50,890 nucleotides of DNA from positions 1-50,890 of the forward strand of contig JAEUQI010000011.1 of NCBI GenBank assembly GCA_016789145.1, in the 5' to 3' direction. Below the pieces are notes generated by a model. The model ran no database searches. It was not told the origin of the DNA and worked only from the letters and a program-made list of their open reading frames with translations. Each line of letters begins with the position of its first letter. The stretch's first letter is position 1. Positions 25,957-34,907 of the stretch are shown here, piece after piece. Source of the stretch: Blastocatellia bacterium. GTDB lineage: Bacteria; Acidobacteriota; Blastocatellia; Pyrinomonadales; Pyrinomonadaceae. The translations under genes were made by a program, and so were the position numbers.

Positions 25957-28900
25957 TTAGAAGCTAAACTTCGCTCCGAGTTGGAATTGACGCGAGTCAT
26001 AAGCTGCGGTCGAGCGGCTAAAGTAACGGCCATTCGAAGCACGGCTGTTGGTAGCATTCACGTCGGTGAAGAACGGCGATGCGGAACCTTCGTTAAATCG
26101 ATTGAAGAGGTTGAAGCCCTCAGCAATGATATCGATGCGGAAACGCTCGCCCCATGTGAATGCACGCGACAGGCGAAGATCGACCGAAGCGAAAGCTCCG
26201 GTTCGACCCATGTTTCGACCCAGGCTTCCGGTGCCGAATACGATCTGGCCGTTAGCGTTCAGGTCAAACATCGAACAAGGTGCTCCGATAGGTACCGAAC
26301 CGGCTCCCGCTGCAGGAGCTGTCGCCGTACAAAGCGAACCGTCAGCACGGACGTCCGGACGATCGGTCTGCGACGATTGGTCGTTATTAGCATCAACGTT
26401 GGTGATGATGTTGAACGGCTTTCCTGACGAGAGCTCAATGATCGGAGCGATCGTAAAGTTCGAAAACACCTTCTGCCAGGTGCTGCCGTTACGCCATTTA
26501 TCAGGCGAGGTCATAACGCCGCTAAACACGAAACGATGACGCTGATCGAAAAGCGAATCGGCACGTTCTGCACGGAAATTGTTCACATCCTGAGCGATGA
26601 GCAATGTCTGCAGATCGGACGAATCATCGATAGCGTGCGACCAAGTGTAGCTGGCCAAGAACGTAAAGTTATTGGCAAAGCGACGCTTGAGCTCGAGGTT
26701 CATCGCATTGTAATTAGAGTTACCATCCGAGACCTGAGCATTGATGGATCCGAATGGTGAAAGCGTTCCAGGTGTTCTCAGGCTGCCAGCAAGCTGCGAA
26801 TCAAGAACTGCCTTCGACACTGCACCGCCCGAAAGAGCGGCAGCCAAGAAGTAGTTCGGTGCATTCGGCCTGAAGAAATTGGCGATCGCCGGAGCGACAA
26901 CGCGACCGGTCGGGCACTGAGCGACCATACCCGGAATAACGACGGCACAGTTGACACCGAAAGGCGTCGCGAAGACCGTTCCCGGAGCCGCAGTCGAAAG
27001 CGAGAATGCGATCGCCTGCTGTGTGCTGGTCGGCAAGATGCCGCCCGAGAAACGTTGGAAATTCTGGATCTGCAGAGCAGTGTTCGGCGTGTTGAGATCG
27101 GTCGGATGCGGCAGATTGCGTGCTCCTACATGAATGTAAGAAGCCGAGATCGCCATATCCTTGGTCAACTGATGCTCAAATCCGAGGTTTGCCTGGAAAG
27201 CAGATGCATATTTGAAATCCTTCGAGACCGGAAGCGTGAACGGCAGAACCGGCCCGAATCCCGGGAATGTCTGGTCGTTAAAGCGCTGACGGCCGAACTG
27301 GTATTGCGAACTTGCGGCGACGCCAGGCGTGATCGTTGCACCACAGATTGCGGCACTGGATCCTTGAGCTCCACAGACAGTTCCGTGAAATACCTGAGCG
27401 GCATTCAACAAACCGGTCGGTGCAGGGCTGCCTGCCGTGAGAACGGCCTGCTGCTGTTGAGATGCATCCGCGATGTCGGAGTTGAAAGCAACTGCGAGCA
27501 GAGGATGGTCGTAGTACAAACCAGCCGAACCACGGACCACGGTTTTGCCATTTCCGAAAACATCGTAGGCAAACCCAAATCGCGGTGCGAAATTGTTCAG
27601 GTCACGCGGGAAGCCCTGCTGAACATTCATCGCATCCTGAGCCGCGAGGATATCTGCGGACGAGAGATTGATACCCGTCAACGGATCGCGGAAGCCGACC
27701 GGAGCGATCGTCTGCGTCAGTTCGGCGTCATATCGAACGCCAAAGTTGATGGTCAAACGCTTGGTCGCACGCCATGAATCCTGAGCGTAGAACGCCAGCG
27801 GGGTGTTCTTGATGACGCTGTTCGGGTTACCAAATCCCTGAATGAATGTCGAAGGCAGACCAAGTCCGTAGCTCTGGACCGGCGTGAAATCAGGCAAGCC
27901 TGCAAAACCTGCATTCAAGTTCGAAGCTGTAAAGTTACCGAAATTGAAAAGGCCGGCAAAGTTGAGTTCGAAGTAAGCCAGCGGTATCCGGACCGAGTTA
28001 ACGTCAGCACCGAACTTTAGTGTGTGATCGCCAACGACCCAGGTGAAATTCTCGACAGCCTGGAATCGATTTTCGATACGATCGACCGGCGAGAACAACT
28101 CGCGACCGATGAAAGCCGTACCCGAAATGTTGTAGGCAACAGCTTCACCGTTCTGCGAACGGAACGACGTGTTGCGGCGACCGTAGCTGAAACGGAGTTC
28201 GTTTGCCATCGTGCCGCTGATCGTTGTGTTCAGGCCGGCGTTGAACGAGAGGTCCTTGACATCAGTGATACCGGTTCGCGAGAAATCGTTCTGGCCGAGC
28301 GATTGGTTCTGCGATTCGACCTGAATACCGGTAATAACGCTGGTATTGTATCCAAAACGCAGATTCAACTGATTGTCGTCGTTGATGTTGTGGTCGCCGC
28401 GAATGGTGAAGAAGTTCGAACGATCCGTAACCGGAAACACACGCTGCAATCCATTAAGTGCGCGGAACGCTATCGGCAAACCGTTGGCACCTAAGGCACC
28501 AGTCGGAACCGGAGCTCCGGAAAGGAGGAAACGTCCTCCGACCACACCGGGCGTGATCGGCGAAATTGCCGGGCATACACTGCCGTCATTCGGGCTGGTC
28601 AATGGGTTGGTTCCGGTTATCGCCGTCTGGCCGCCGCTCGATGCAAAGAATGCATAAGCACGTGCAGCACAGATATTTGCAGCAACACCAGAGGCAACCA
28701 AAGTATTGATCGCTGCGGCCTGAGCGGCCGTCAGGTTCGTAAATGTACGAGCGACAGGATTGACGCCGGCAATAACCGGGATCGTCGCGGACGCCGTCAG
28801 ATCACCAACTACGTCCGAGGTGAAAAAGCCTGACTCATCGCGTTGGCGACGTTCGTAGGCGGCGAAGAAATACGTGCGGTCTTTCTTGATAGGCCCGCCG

Positions 28901-29784
28901 AGAGTTGCGCCCCACTGAGTTCGTCTGAAATCAGGATCCGCGACAGGAGCGAATGCGTTACGAGCCTGGATGCTCTTATCGCGCAAGAATCCGAAAACGT
29001 TTCCGCGGAAATCGTTCGTACCACGCTTTGTGACGACGTTGACGACGCCACCGGTCGCACGGCCAAATTCTGCGGTATATGAGTTTGTAGCGACTTGATA
29101 TTCCTGCACGGCTTCCATCGAAACGGTCGTACGTGCGGCGTTGATCGAGTTGTCTGTAAAGTCAGCTCCGTCAACGTTGACCTGAGTCGAACGTCCACGC
29201 TGGCCGCCGATATTGAGGCCCGACGTCGGAGCCGGTCCGATCGGACGGCCATTGTCGCGGCCGACGGTCGAAAGCGTCAGAGCAAAACCTGTGGCACTAC
29301 GTTCGTTGATCGGCAAGTTAATGATCTTTTGTTGGTCGATGGTGTTCGACACTGTCGAACGCGAAGTTTCGACAAGCTGAATATCATCGCCGGTTACGTT
29401 GACGACAACGCTCGTTTCACCGATCTCCATCTTGATCGTCAGATCAGCACTCTGGCCGACGGTGAGATTGATGCCCGAGATTACGCTCTTTTTGAACGTA
29501 GCTGCCTCAGCAGAAACCTCATATTCGCCCGGCGGCAGGCCGATCAATTGATAGTTTCCCTGGGCGTCTGTAACCGCGGTTTTGCCGATACCGGTCGAGA
29601 CGCTGCGGGCACGAACAGTTGCGCCGGCGACAACGGCACCGGTTTGATCAACGACGGTTCCCGTCAGATCTGCCGCCGCCGCTTGAGTTTGTGCAGCGGC
29701 AGTTGCCGCGATCGAAAATATCATTGCGACCACGAGGCCAAATGATGTTGCCGTCGCGATGAACTTGGACGGAATTGCTCTCAT
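25957..29784 (-). CDS. TonB-dependent receptor-like outer-membrane protein, Oar type
   Basis: 1275 residues. The signal peptide ends near ATAAAQ (residue ~32). A carboxypeptidase-regulatory-like domain (~38-118; LTGTVVDQTGAVVAGATV, DAQGNYQLIGLPPGEYEV) is followed by a plug domain (~150-250; NLPINERSATGFA, VNVDGADFTDNSINAART, YSYTAEFGRATGGVVNVV-like). A very long beta-barrel follows, ending in FQLGAKFSF with the terminal Phe expected for barrel insertion. The closest style is the Oar-like receptors that are numerous in Acidobacteriota. They import or bind large substrates such as oligosaccharides or peptides; the ligand cannot be told here. AAGGAG lies about 10 nt before the ATG. It is monocistronic between its own terminator and an A+T-rich upstream region. 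Confidence 0.92.
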   Translation of the reverse strand: MRAIPSKFIATATSFGLVVAMIFSIAATAAAQTQAAAADLTGTVVDQTGAVVAGATVRARSVSTGIGKTAVTDAQGNYQLIGLPPGEYEVSAEAATFKKSVISGINLTVGQSADLTIKMEIGETSVVVNVTGDDIQLVETSRSTVSNTIDQQKIINLPINERSATGFALTLSTVGRDNGRPIGPAPTSGLNIGGQRGRSTQVNVDGADFTDNSINAARTTVSMEAVQEYQVATNSYTAEFGRATGGVVNVVTKRGTNDFRGNVFGFLRDKSIQARNAFAPVADPDFRRTQWGATLGGPIKKDRTYFFAAYERRQRDESGFFTSDVVGDLTASATIPVIAGVNPVARTFTNLTAAQAAAINTLVASGVAANICAARAYAFFASSGGQTAITGTNPLTSPNDGSVCPAISPITPGVVGGRFLLSGAPVPTGALGANGLPIAFRALNGLQRVFPVTDRSNFFTIRGDHNINDDNQLNLRFGYNTSVITGIQVESQNQSLGQNDFSRTGITDVKDLSFNAGLNTTISGTMANELRFSYGRRNTSFRSQNGEAVAYNISGTAFIGRELFSPVDRIENRFQAVENFTWVVGDHTLKFGADVNSVRIPLAYFELNFAGLFNFGNFTASNLNAGFAGLPDFTPVQSYGLGLPSTFIQGFGNPNSVIKNTPLAFYAQDSWRATKRLTINFGVRYDAELTQTIAPVGFRDPLTGINLSSADILAAQDAMNVQQGFPRDLNNFAPRFGFAYDVFGNGKTVVRGSAGLYYDHPLLAVAFNSDIADASQQQQAVLTAGSPAPTGLLNAAQVFHGTVCGAQGSSAAICGATITPGVAASSQYQFGRQRFNDQTFPGFGPVLPFTLPVSKDFKYASAFQANLGFEHQLTKDMAISASYIHVGARNLPHPTDLNTPNTALQIQNFQRFSGGILPTSTQQAIAFSLSTAAPGTVFATPFGVNCAVVIPGMVAQCPTGRVVAPAIANFFRPNAPNYFLAAALSGGAVSKAVLDSQLAGSLRTPGTLSPFGSINAQVSDGNSNYNAMNLELKRRFANNFTFLASYTWSHAIDDSSDLQTLLIAQDVNNFRAERADSLFDQRHRFVFSGVMTSPDKWRNGSTWQKVFSNFTIAPIIELSSGKPFNIITNVDANNDQSSQTDRPDVRADGSLCTATAPAAGAGSVPIGAPCSMFDLNANGQIVFGTGSLGRNMGRTGAFASVDLRLSRAFTWGERFRIDIIAEGFNLFNRFNEGSASPFFTDVNATNSRASNGRYFSRSTAAYDSRQFQLGAKFSF

Positions 29785-30094
29785 ATAACTTTTCTCCTTA
29801 ACCTTGCTTAGTAAGCGAAACTTTGAAGCGATCTATAAGCCGAAACATCCGTTTTCTGGAGGGAAACTGAACAAGCACTACTTGCAATACGAAACGTTTA
29901 TCGGCTGATAACTTTTCAGAATAGATTTGCTTTGAATTTTGTACCCCAAAAACATCTATTAAGCAAGCAAAATCGTAATCTTTTTGTAATTTCTGTTCGT
30001 AGCGTTTTCGCTAATTGTTACGGATATCGTGAGGCTTCGGTTTCAGCGGTAATGGACGGCTGGCTCGCGGCAAAGGTATCATCTACTGAAACTG
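29785..30094. other. divergent intergenic region between receptor and MBL hydrolase
   Basis: 310 nt, A+T-rich, with no reading frame of interest. It must hold the receptor's promoter and leader (minus strand) and that of the MBL gene (plus strand). The only clear signal is the receptor ribosome site AAGGAG near 29795. I see no confident -35/-10 pair. Confidence 0.45.
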
Positions 30095-31054
30095 ATGAAG
30101 ATCATTCCAATATCCATTCCAACGCCATTCTACGTCGGTGATGTAAATGTTTATCTGATCCGCGAAGACCCGGTGACACTTATAGATGTCGGCCCGAAAA
30201 CTGACGCGGCCGAAGAGGCTCTGCGACGTTCATTGGCGGGGCATGGCATTGGGTTTAAGGACATTAAGAGAATCGTCCTTACGCACTCGCACGAGGATCA
30301 TTGCGGCCTTACCAAAAAGATCCGTGATGAGGCGACGAACGCCGAAGTTTTGATCCACGAATGGGAAACGGGGCATTTGTTCGGCAGGCTCGCGAAAGAT
30401 GAACATCGGGCATTATTGCTCCGTTCGGGAGTGCCGCCTGCGGTTTTTGATCAGCTTCAAGGTCTATACGAGGAAGTGAGTTTGCTGACCGATTCGTTGT
30501 CCGAGAGCGAATTTACGCCGCTGGTTGATGACATGGAACTCGAGTTTGACGGCGGAGCGCTTCGGGTCATGCATACGCCGGGGCATACGCCCGGCTCGTG
30601 TACATTCTTTCGCGAGGCTGATCGAACGCTGATCTGCGGCGATTGCGTTCTGAAACGGATCACGCCAAATCCGATCGTGTCGCCGCATCCACTCGACCCA
30701 ACAAAACGATTCAGTTCGCTTGCCGAATATCTCGTCAGCCTCGCACGCTTGCGTTCCGTATCACCGACGCTATCATACTGCGGCCACGGCGAGCCGGTCA
30801 CGGATTTCGACGAAATATTTCACCGGTATGTAAAAGCGATCGACGAACGCCAACGAAAGGTCATTGCACTGGTCAATTCGACCGGTGTGACAGCGTTTGA
30901 GGTCGCGAAGCAGCTGTTCGCGGGCTCGTTCGACGCCGATGTTCACAGATTTCTAGCCATTTCCGAGGCGATCGCACACCTCGATTTTGCTGCGTCAGAA
31001 GGTAAGGTTGGTGTGGAAATTAGCGGCGGCGTTGAGTTTTACCGACCAAACTAA
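30095..31054 (+). CDS. MBL-fold metallo-hydrolase
   Basis: 319 residues, no signal peptide. The metallo-beta-lactamase metal motif THSHEDHCG is at ~62-70, followed by the histidine in HTPGHTPGSCTFF (~160) and the aspartate in LICGDCVL (~178). YCGHGEPV (~228) gives the last metal histidine. The C-terminal ~70 residues resemble the winged-helix-like tail of the LACTB2/glyoxalase II-like group. The reaction is hydrolysis of a thioester, lactone or RNA-type bond; the substrate is not predictable. It converges on the desaturase gene with one base between stops. Confidence 0.87.
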   Translation: MKIIPISIPTPFYVGDVNVYLIREDPVTLIDVGPKTDAAEEALRRSLAGHGIGFKDIKRIVLTHSHEDHCGLTKKIRDEATNAEVLIHEWETGHLFGRLAKDEHRALLLRSGVPPAVFDQLQGLYEEVSLLTDSLSESEFTPLVDDMELEFDGGALRVMHTPGHTPGSCTFFREADRTLICGDCVLKRITPNPIVSPHPLDPTKRFSSLAEYLVSLARLRSVSPTLSYCGHGEPVTDFDEIFHRYVKAIDERQRKVIALVNSTGVTAFEVAKQLFAGSFDADVHRFLAISEAIAHLDFAASEGKVGVEISGGVEFYRPN

Positions 31055-31055
31055 A

Positions 31056-31904
31056 CTACGGCAGTGCTGCTTCGAATGGCACATTCGACGTCGCTGCCAT
31101 GTTCGAGATCGTGTCGGTGATTTTGGTGATGCCCTCGAATCCGGGCAATTGCGTAACGCGTTTGGTGACTTTTGCGTCGATAGTGTCGAGGCCTTCGCCT
31201 TCGGAAAATAGCGTTTTGACAAGATATTGCGTACGACGTTTGGCAAGCGAGCCCTGGCCGACCGGTGCCCAAAATCGTTCGGTTACGAACCGGGCAATTC
31301 GACGGGCGGTCTTGTTACGAGAAAGTTCGAGTTTCGCCACGCTCCAATAAAATTGATTATGTGCCGATTCCTCGCGAATAATGGCGTCGAGTATCGGATT
31401 CAGGACGGGATGATCGGTCAGCGTTTTCAACCGGCGATAACCTTGTGCCGCCTCCATTTCATGGATCGCTCCGAAGGTCATATGCGTTGCGGTGAATTTC
31501 TTGCCGATCAGATTAGTCAGCGTCGTCAGCATAAACGCGTTCGTTTTGTATGCCTTTGTGACGGCTGAACGAACTTGGTCCTGCCACTTCTTGTCTGATT
31601 CGTAGCCGAGTTCGTTCAAGAAACGGTTCATCACCTCGCCGTGCGTGATCTCCTCGACGCCCCAACGCTCCATAAACTTGCTAATGTCGGGGTCGCGGCC
31701 TGTGGGCGTGCGTGCCAGTTCGCGATGGTACATGTCCGTGAGAGTCTCGACATCACGCATGTAGAAAAGAACCGGCACAAACTTCTCATCGAACGGTGTA
31801 TCACGCACCTTGTCCCACGGTATCGAGCCAATAAACTCCGGCGTCAGTGAACGCTCCTGCCGCTCGTACCAATCTAGGACTTCTCTGTTCGAGTCAAAAT
31901 TCAT
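31056..31904 (-). CDS. acyl-ACP desaturase family protein (ferritin-like diiron)
   Basis: 282 residues from the ATG at 31904; a TTG at 31991 would add 29 residues without a ribosome site. The diiron ligands of fatty-acid desaturase type 2 are present in order: Glu and EITH (VEEITHGEVMNRFL, ~93), Glu in IHEMEAAQGY (~150) and ESAH (REESAHNQFYWS, ~183). This family introduces a double bond into acyl-ACP using oxygen and ferredoxin, in the cytoplasm. It is shorter than the plant enzymes but similar to bacterial DesA-like proteins. A related diiron oxidase role cannot be excluded. It is divergent from the TolB-like gene, 103 nt apart. Confidence 0.78.
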   Translation of the reverse strand: MNFDSNREVLDWYERQERSLTPEFIGSIPWDKVRDTPFDEKFVPVLFYMRDVETLTDMYHRELARTPTGRDPDISKFMERWGVEEITHGEVMNRFLNELGYESDKKWQDQVRSAVTKAYKTNAFMLTTLTNLIGKKFTATHMTFGAIHEMEAAQGYRRLKTLTDHPVLNPILDAIIREESAHNQFYWSVAKLELSRNKTARRIARFVTERFWAPVGQGSLAKRRTQYLVKTLFSEGEGLDTIDAKVTKRVTQLPGFEGITKITDTISNMAATSNVPFEAALP

Positions 31905-31994
31905 CGCCTTAGTAAACGTCAGTCGCAAGCAATGCTTACCTTGCAGATTCGAAATTCTACTAATGTCGGATGCGAAAAATCGCTGTTCCAATAA

Positions 31995-32000
31995 TATAAT
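31995..32000 (+). promoter_or_regulatory. perfect -10 box 7 nt before the TolB-like start codon
   Basis: TATAAT is followed after 7 nt by the ATG at 32008. There is no Shine-Dalgarno sequence and no clear -35 element. If used, transcription would start at or next to the ATG, giving a leaderless message. Confidence 0.4.
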
Positions 32001-32007
32001 CGATATT

Positions 32008-33054
32008 ATGAAAAATTTGTATCTTTCTGTTTTAGTACTTAGTTTGTTATCGACCTTAGCTTTCGCTCAGAATGGCAAGGTTAATTTCGACGGCGAAACC
32101 CATCTGAAAAATATCAAACAGCTTACATTCGGCGGCGAAAATGCCGAAGCGTATTTTTCGTTCGACGGTAAAAAGCTGATATTTCAATCGAAACGCGACG
32201 GTCGCGGCTGTGATCAGATATACACGATGAACGTTGACGGTTCGAACGTCAAGATGGTCTCAAATGGCGAAGGCCGCACGACCTGTTCGTATTATCTGAA
32301 AGGCAACAAGCGAATTATTTACGCTTCGACACACGGTGGTTCAAAGGATTGTCCGCCAAATCCCGATATGTCGCAGGGCTACGTATGGGGCGTTTTCCCG
32401 GATTACGACCTTTACACCGCAAATGCCGATGGCAGCAATATCAAGAAAATGACGAACACTCCCGGCTATGATGCCGAGGCAACCGTCAGCCCGAACGGCA
32501 AGAAGATCGTGTTCACCAGCGAACGCTCTGGCGACCTCGAGCTTTGGTCGATGGACGCCGATGGCAAGAATCTGAAACAGTTGACCGACGCCATTGGCTA
32601 CGACGGTGGGGCGTTCTATTCGCCGGACAGTAAGATGATCGTTTATCGTCGCTCAACGCCGAAAACTGAAGCCGAGACGGCTAGATACAAGAGTCTGCTC
32701 GCTCGCCATCTTATCGTACCGACTGTTTTCGAACTTTGGGTCATGAATGCTGACGGTACGAACAAACGCCAGATCACAGAACTTGGTGTTGGCAGCTTTG
32801 CACCTTTCTTTACGCCGGATGGAAAGTCGTTGTTATTCTGCACGAATTACTTCGCGACCGATCCGCGAAAGCGTAATTTTGATATTGCGATGATCGGGCT
32901 CGATGGTAAAGGACTGAAGCGAATTACCTTCAACGAAACCTTTGACGGATTCCCTATGTTCTCGCCGGATGGCAAAAAGCTGGTCTTCGCGTCGAACCGT
33001 AACGCCGCAAAGGAAGGCGACACCAACGTCTTTATTGCAGATTGGGTCAAGTAA
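32008..33054 (+). CDS. secreted TolB-like (PD40) beta-propeller protein
   Basis: 348 residues from the ATG at 32008, chosen because it begins a clean signal peptide ending at LAFAQ (residue 21). Five PD40/WD40-like blades are visible, with FSFDGKKLIFQSKRDG, VSPNGKKIVFTSERSG, YSPDSKMIVYRRS, FTPDGKSLLFCTN and FSPDGKKLVFASNR. The cysteine-containing stretch GRGCDQIYTMNVDG and SKDCPPNPD could form a disulfide. It is probably a periplasmic or extracellular scaffold; TolB-like folds also occur in peptidase N-domains, but no peptidase domain is present. It is the first gene before the four-gene ATGA chain, 37 nt ahead. Confidence 0.85.
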   Translation: MKNLYLSVLVLSLLSTLAFAQNGKVNFDGETHLKNIKQLTFGGENAEAYFSFDGKKLIFQSKRDGRGCDQIYTMNVDGSNVKMVSNGEGRTTCSYYLKGNKRIIYASTHGGSKDCPPNPDMSQGYVWGVFPDYDLYTANADGSNIKKMTNTPGYDAEATVSPNGKKIVFTSERSGDLELWSMDADGKNLKQLTDAIGYDGGAFYSPDSKMIVYRRSTPKTEAETARYKSLLARHLIVPTVFELWVMNADGTNKRQITELGVGSFAPFFTPDGKSLLFCTNYFATDPRKRNFDIAMIGLDGKGLKRITFNETFDGFPMFSPDGKKLVFASNRNAAKEGDTNVFIADWVK

Positions 33055-33091
33055 GTTGTAAGTTATTGGCTGCATTTGCGTTCTGAAATGT

Positions 33092-33667
33092 ATGAAGAGA
33101 CTCACTATTTTTGTACTAACGTTCGCGCTTTTGGCCGTAACTATTTCAGCACAATCGGTCGCGAATTCCATTCGCTCTATCGATGAACGATACCGAGACC
33201 TCGCCGCCAAGGCGACGGCTTGCGAAACGGACGATGACCAAGGCCAATACGGCCCGCTTGTGATGAACACGCTGTCGATAAACAGCCGTTCGCGTCAGTG
33301 GCGGGCCGTAGGCATCTATGGCGGTACGTACAAGTTCTTTTACCAGGGCGGCAATGACGAAAAGCATCTCTACCCTGATCAACTTGTCCTTGTAAAGACC
33401 GAGCGCCGCGAATCCAATAGGACCTATCGAGAAGAGTATATGTTTTCCGATAAAGGCGAACTGCAGTATTTTGTGCGAACTGCCGAGAACGATGACCAAA
33501 TGCCCAAAGAACTCCGGATCTACACAGAAGGTATGCGAGCACTGCGCGTCGTAGAGAACAGCAAGTCTCGCGACAAACTCAACGCCGCTGACGTAAAGGC
33601 CGAGGCTGACGCACGAAAGACGGCTGCCAAGATCCGTGATCTTTTCCTTAGGTCGATCGCGTTATGA
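33092..33667 (+). CDS. secreted protein of unknown function
   Basis: 191 residues with a signal peptide ending at VTISAQ (residue 21). The mature protein mixes charged helices (IRSIDERYRDLAAKA; a lysine/alanine-rich C-terminus) with a central beta-rich part (WRAVGIYGGTYKFFYQGG). I recognise no family. Its stop overlaps the start of the CusF-like gene as ATGA, so it is part of a tightly coupled unit with the next three genes. Confidence 0.72.
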   Translation: MKRLTIFVLTFALLAVTISAQSVANSIRSIDERYRDLAAKATACETDDDQGQYGPLVMNTLSINSRSRQWRAVGIYGGTYKFFYQGGNDEKHLYPDQLVLVKTERRESNRTYREEYMFSDKGELQYFVRTAENDDQMPKELRIYTEGMRALRVVENSKSRDKLNAADVKAEADARKTAAKIRDLFLRSIAL

Positions 33668-34053
33668 GATCTATCTTTTTTTTTGCCGCGTTGATGTCAC
33701 TTGGCATGCTGGTTGGTTGCGCTGAAAGGAAAACATCGAACACGCGGCCGATGCCGTCAGCTTCGCCTTCGTCTCCATCGGTTTCGACAGCGTCGCCACT
33801 TCCCACTTCGCTGCCGACACCAAAGAATGGTGACTATCCGGCGAAGGGTAAAGTGACGAAGATAAACAACGAACTCGGCTCCGTGGAACTCGACCACGAA
33901 GACGTTCCGGGGCTAATGCCGCCGATGATCATGGAGTTTTACGTTGACGACAAGTCGGTTTTGAAGCAGATCGCTGTTGGCGACAAGGTCGATTTCGTGA
34001 TCCGATACAAAGATGGCCAGGAGACCATCTCCAAGATAACTAAGGCAAAATGA
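33664..34053 (+). CDS. CusF-like copper-binding lipoprotein
   Basis: 129 residues. A lipobox (LVGC, Cys19) predicts a lipid-anchored periplasmic protein, followed by a Ser/Pro/Thr-rich linker (~25-52). Residues ~55-128 match the CusF/copper-binding OB-like domain: YPAKGKVTKIN, VELDHEDVPGLMPPMIMEF and VGDKVDFVI. The His and two Met residues in that motif are the expected Cu(I)/Ag(I) ligands. There is no cation efflux gene nearby, so it may be a copper chaperone or sink. It overlaps both neighbours by ATGA. Confidence 0.8.
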   Translation: MRSIFFFAALMSLGMLVGCAERKTSNTRPMPSASPSSPSVSTASPLPTSLPTPKNGDYPAKGKVTKINNELGSVELDHEDVPGLMPPMIMEFYVDDKSVLKQIAVGDKVDFVIRYKDGQETISKITKAK

Positions 34054-34907
34054 CCGCGATTCCATTCAGCAAGTTTCATGGCTTTGGCAACGATTACTTT
34101 GTGATCGAGCGTGGATTCCTGCCTGAAGACGCTGATGTTAGCAAGTTGGCTATCGCCATTTGCGAACGAAATACGGGAGCCGGTTCGGACGGCATCGCGA
34201 TAGTTTCACGTTCTGGCAAGACTGACGCAGATTTCGATTGTGAGATCGTGAATCCCGACGGCAGCATTGCCGGATTCTCGGGCAACGGAACGCGTTGTGC
34301 CGTGTCCTATCTCTATCACACCAATAAATGGACTGCCGGTGATCTGCGATTGCAGACGAAGAGCGGAGTCAAAAACTACCATTTTCTCGAAAAACGCGGT
34401 GACGGCGAGTACTGGTTCGAGGCAGAGATCGGTAAGCCAAGATTTTCGTCGGATGAGATCCCTGTATTGACTGACACTCGACGAGCAGCAGTTGTGAATG
34501 AGCCGATCGAGGTCGATGGGCGACATTTTTCATTCTCCGGCGTGAATGTTGGAAATCCTGTCGCCTGCATTTTCGTCGATAGTTTTGACCTGAATTGGCG
34601 GGCAATCGGTAAGTCGATGGAAACGCATGAACTATTTCCCGAACGCGCCAACATCGTTTTCGTCAAAGTTGAGGACCGCGACAATATCGAACTTCGCATT
34701 TGGGAACGCGGTGCTGGCGAAACCTCAGCCTCAGGAACTTGTGCGAGCGGAGCCGCCGTCTTGAGTGCGTTTCTACTACGCACAGACAGAAAGGTCTTAG
34801 TTCACACGCCGGGCGGCACTACCGACGTTCTGTGGCGTGATGACGATGAGATCTTGATCAAAGGTAAAGCTAACTATTCATACGAGGGAACTTGGCCGTT
34901 CGCATGA
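34050..34907 (+). CDS. dapF: DapF-fold protein with serine at both catalytic cysteine positions
   Basis: 285 residues, normal length for diaminopimelate epimerase, which interconverts LL- and meso-DAP for lysine and peptidoglycan. Two-domain landmarks are kept: KFHGFGNDYFVIE at the start, VNPDGSIAGFSGNGTRC (~68-84), ERANIVFV, and WERGAGETSASGTCASGAA (~217-235). The family's catalytic Cys in MCGNG is Ser77 here, and the second, in ACGTG, is Ser228, with Cys231 three residues on. The GNPH histidine is Val. The two-base acid/base mechanism of DapF uses those cysteines, so true epimerase activity is doubtful. It could be a serine variant, an isomerase or a dehydratase acting on another amino acid. 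ATGA overlaps link it to both neighbours. Confidence 0.78.
   Translation: MTAIPFSKFHGFGNDYFVIERGFLPEDADVSKLAIAICERNTGAGSDGIAIVSRSGKTDADFDCEIVNPDGSIAGFSGNGTRCAVSYLYHTNKWTAGDLRLQTKSGVKNYHFLEKRGDGEYWFEAEIGKPRFSSDEIPVLTDTRRAAVVNEPIEVDGRHFSFSGVNVGNPVACIFVDSFDLNWRAIGKSMETHELFPERANIVFVKVEDRDNIELRIWERGAGETSASGTCASGAAVLSAFLLRTDRKVLVHTPGGTTDVLWRDDDEILIKGKANYSYEGTWPFA

Noticed and set aside
27055..27777. 240-residue open frame opposite the TonB-dependent receptor
   Set aside because: Antisense frame caused by codon bias of the receptor gene; Arg/Cys-rich with no recognisable domain.
31810..32007. N-terminal extension of the TolB-like gene
   Set aside because: The signal peptide begins at 32008; the extension overlaps the divergent desaturase gene and is not protein-like.
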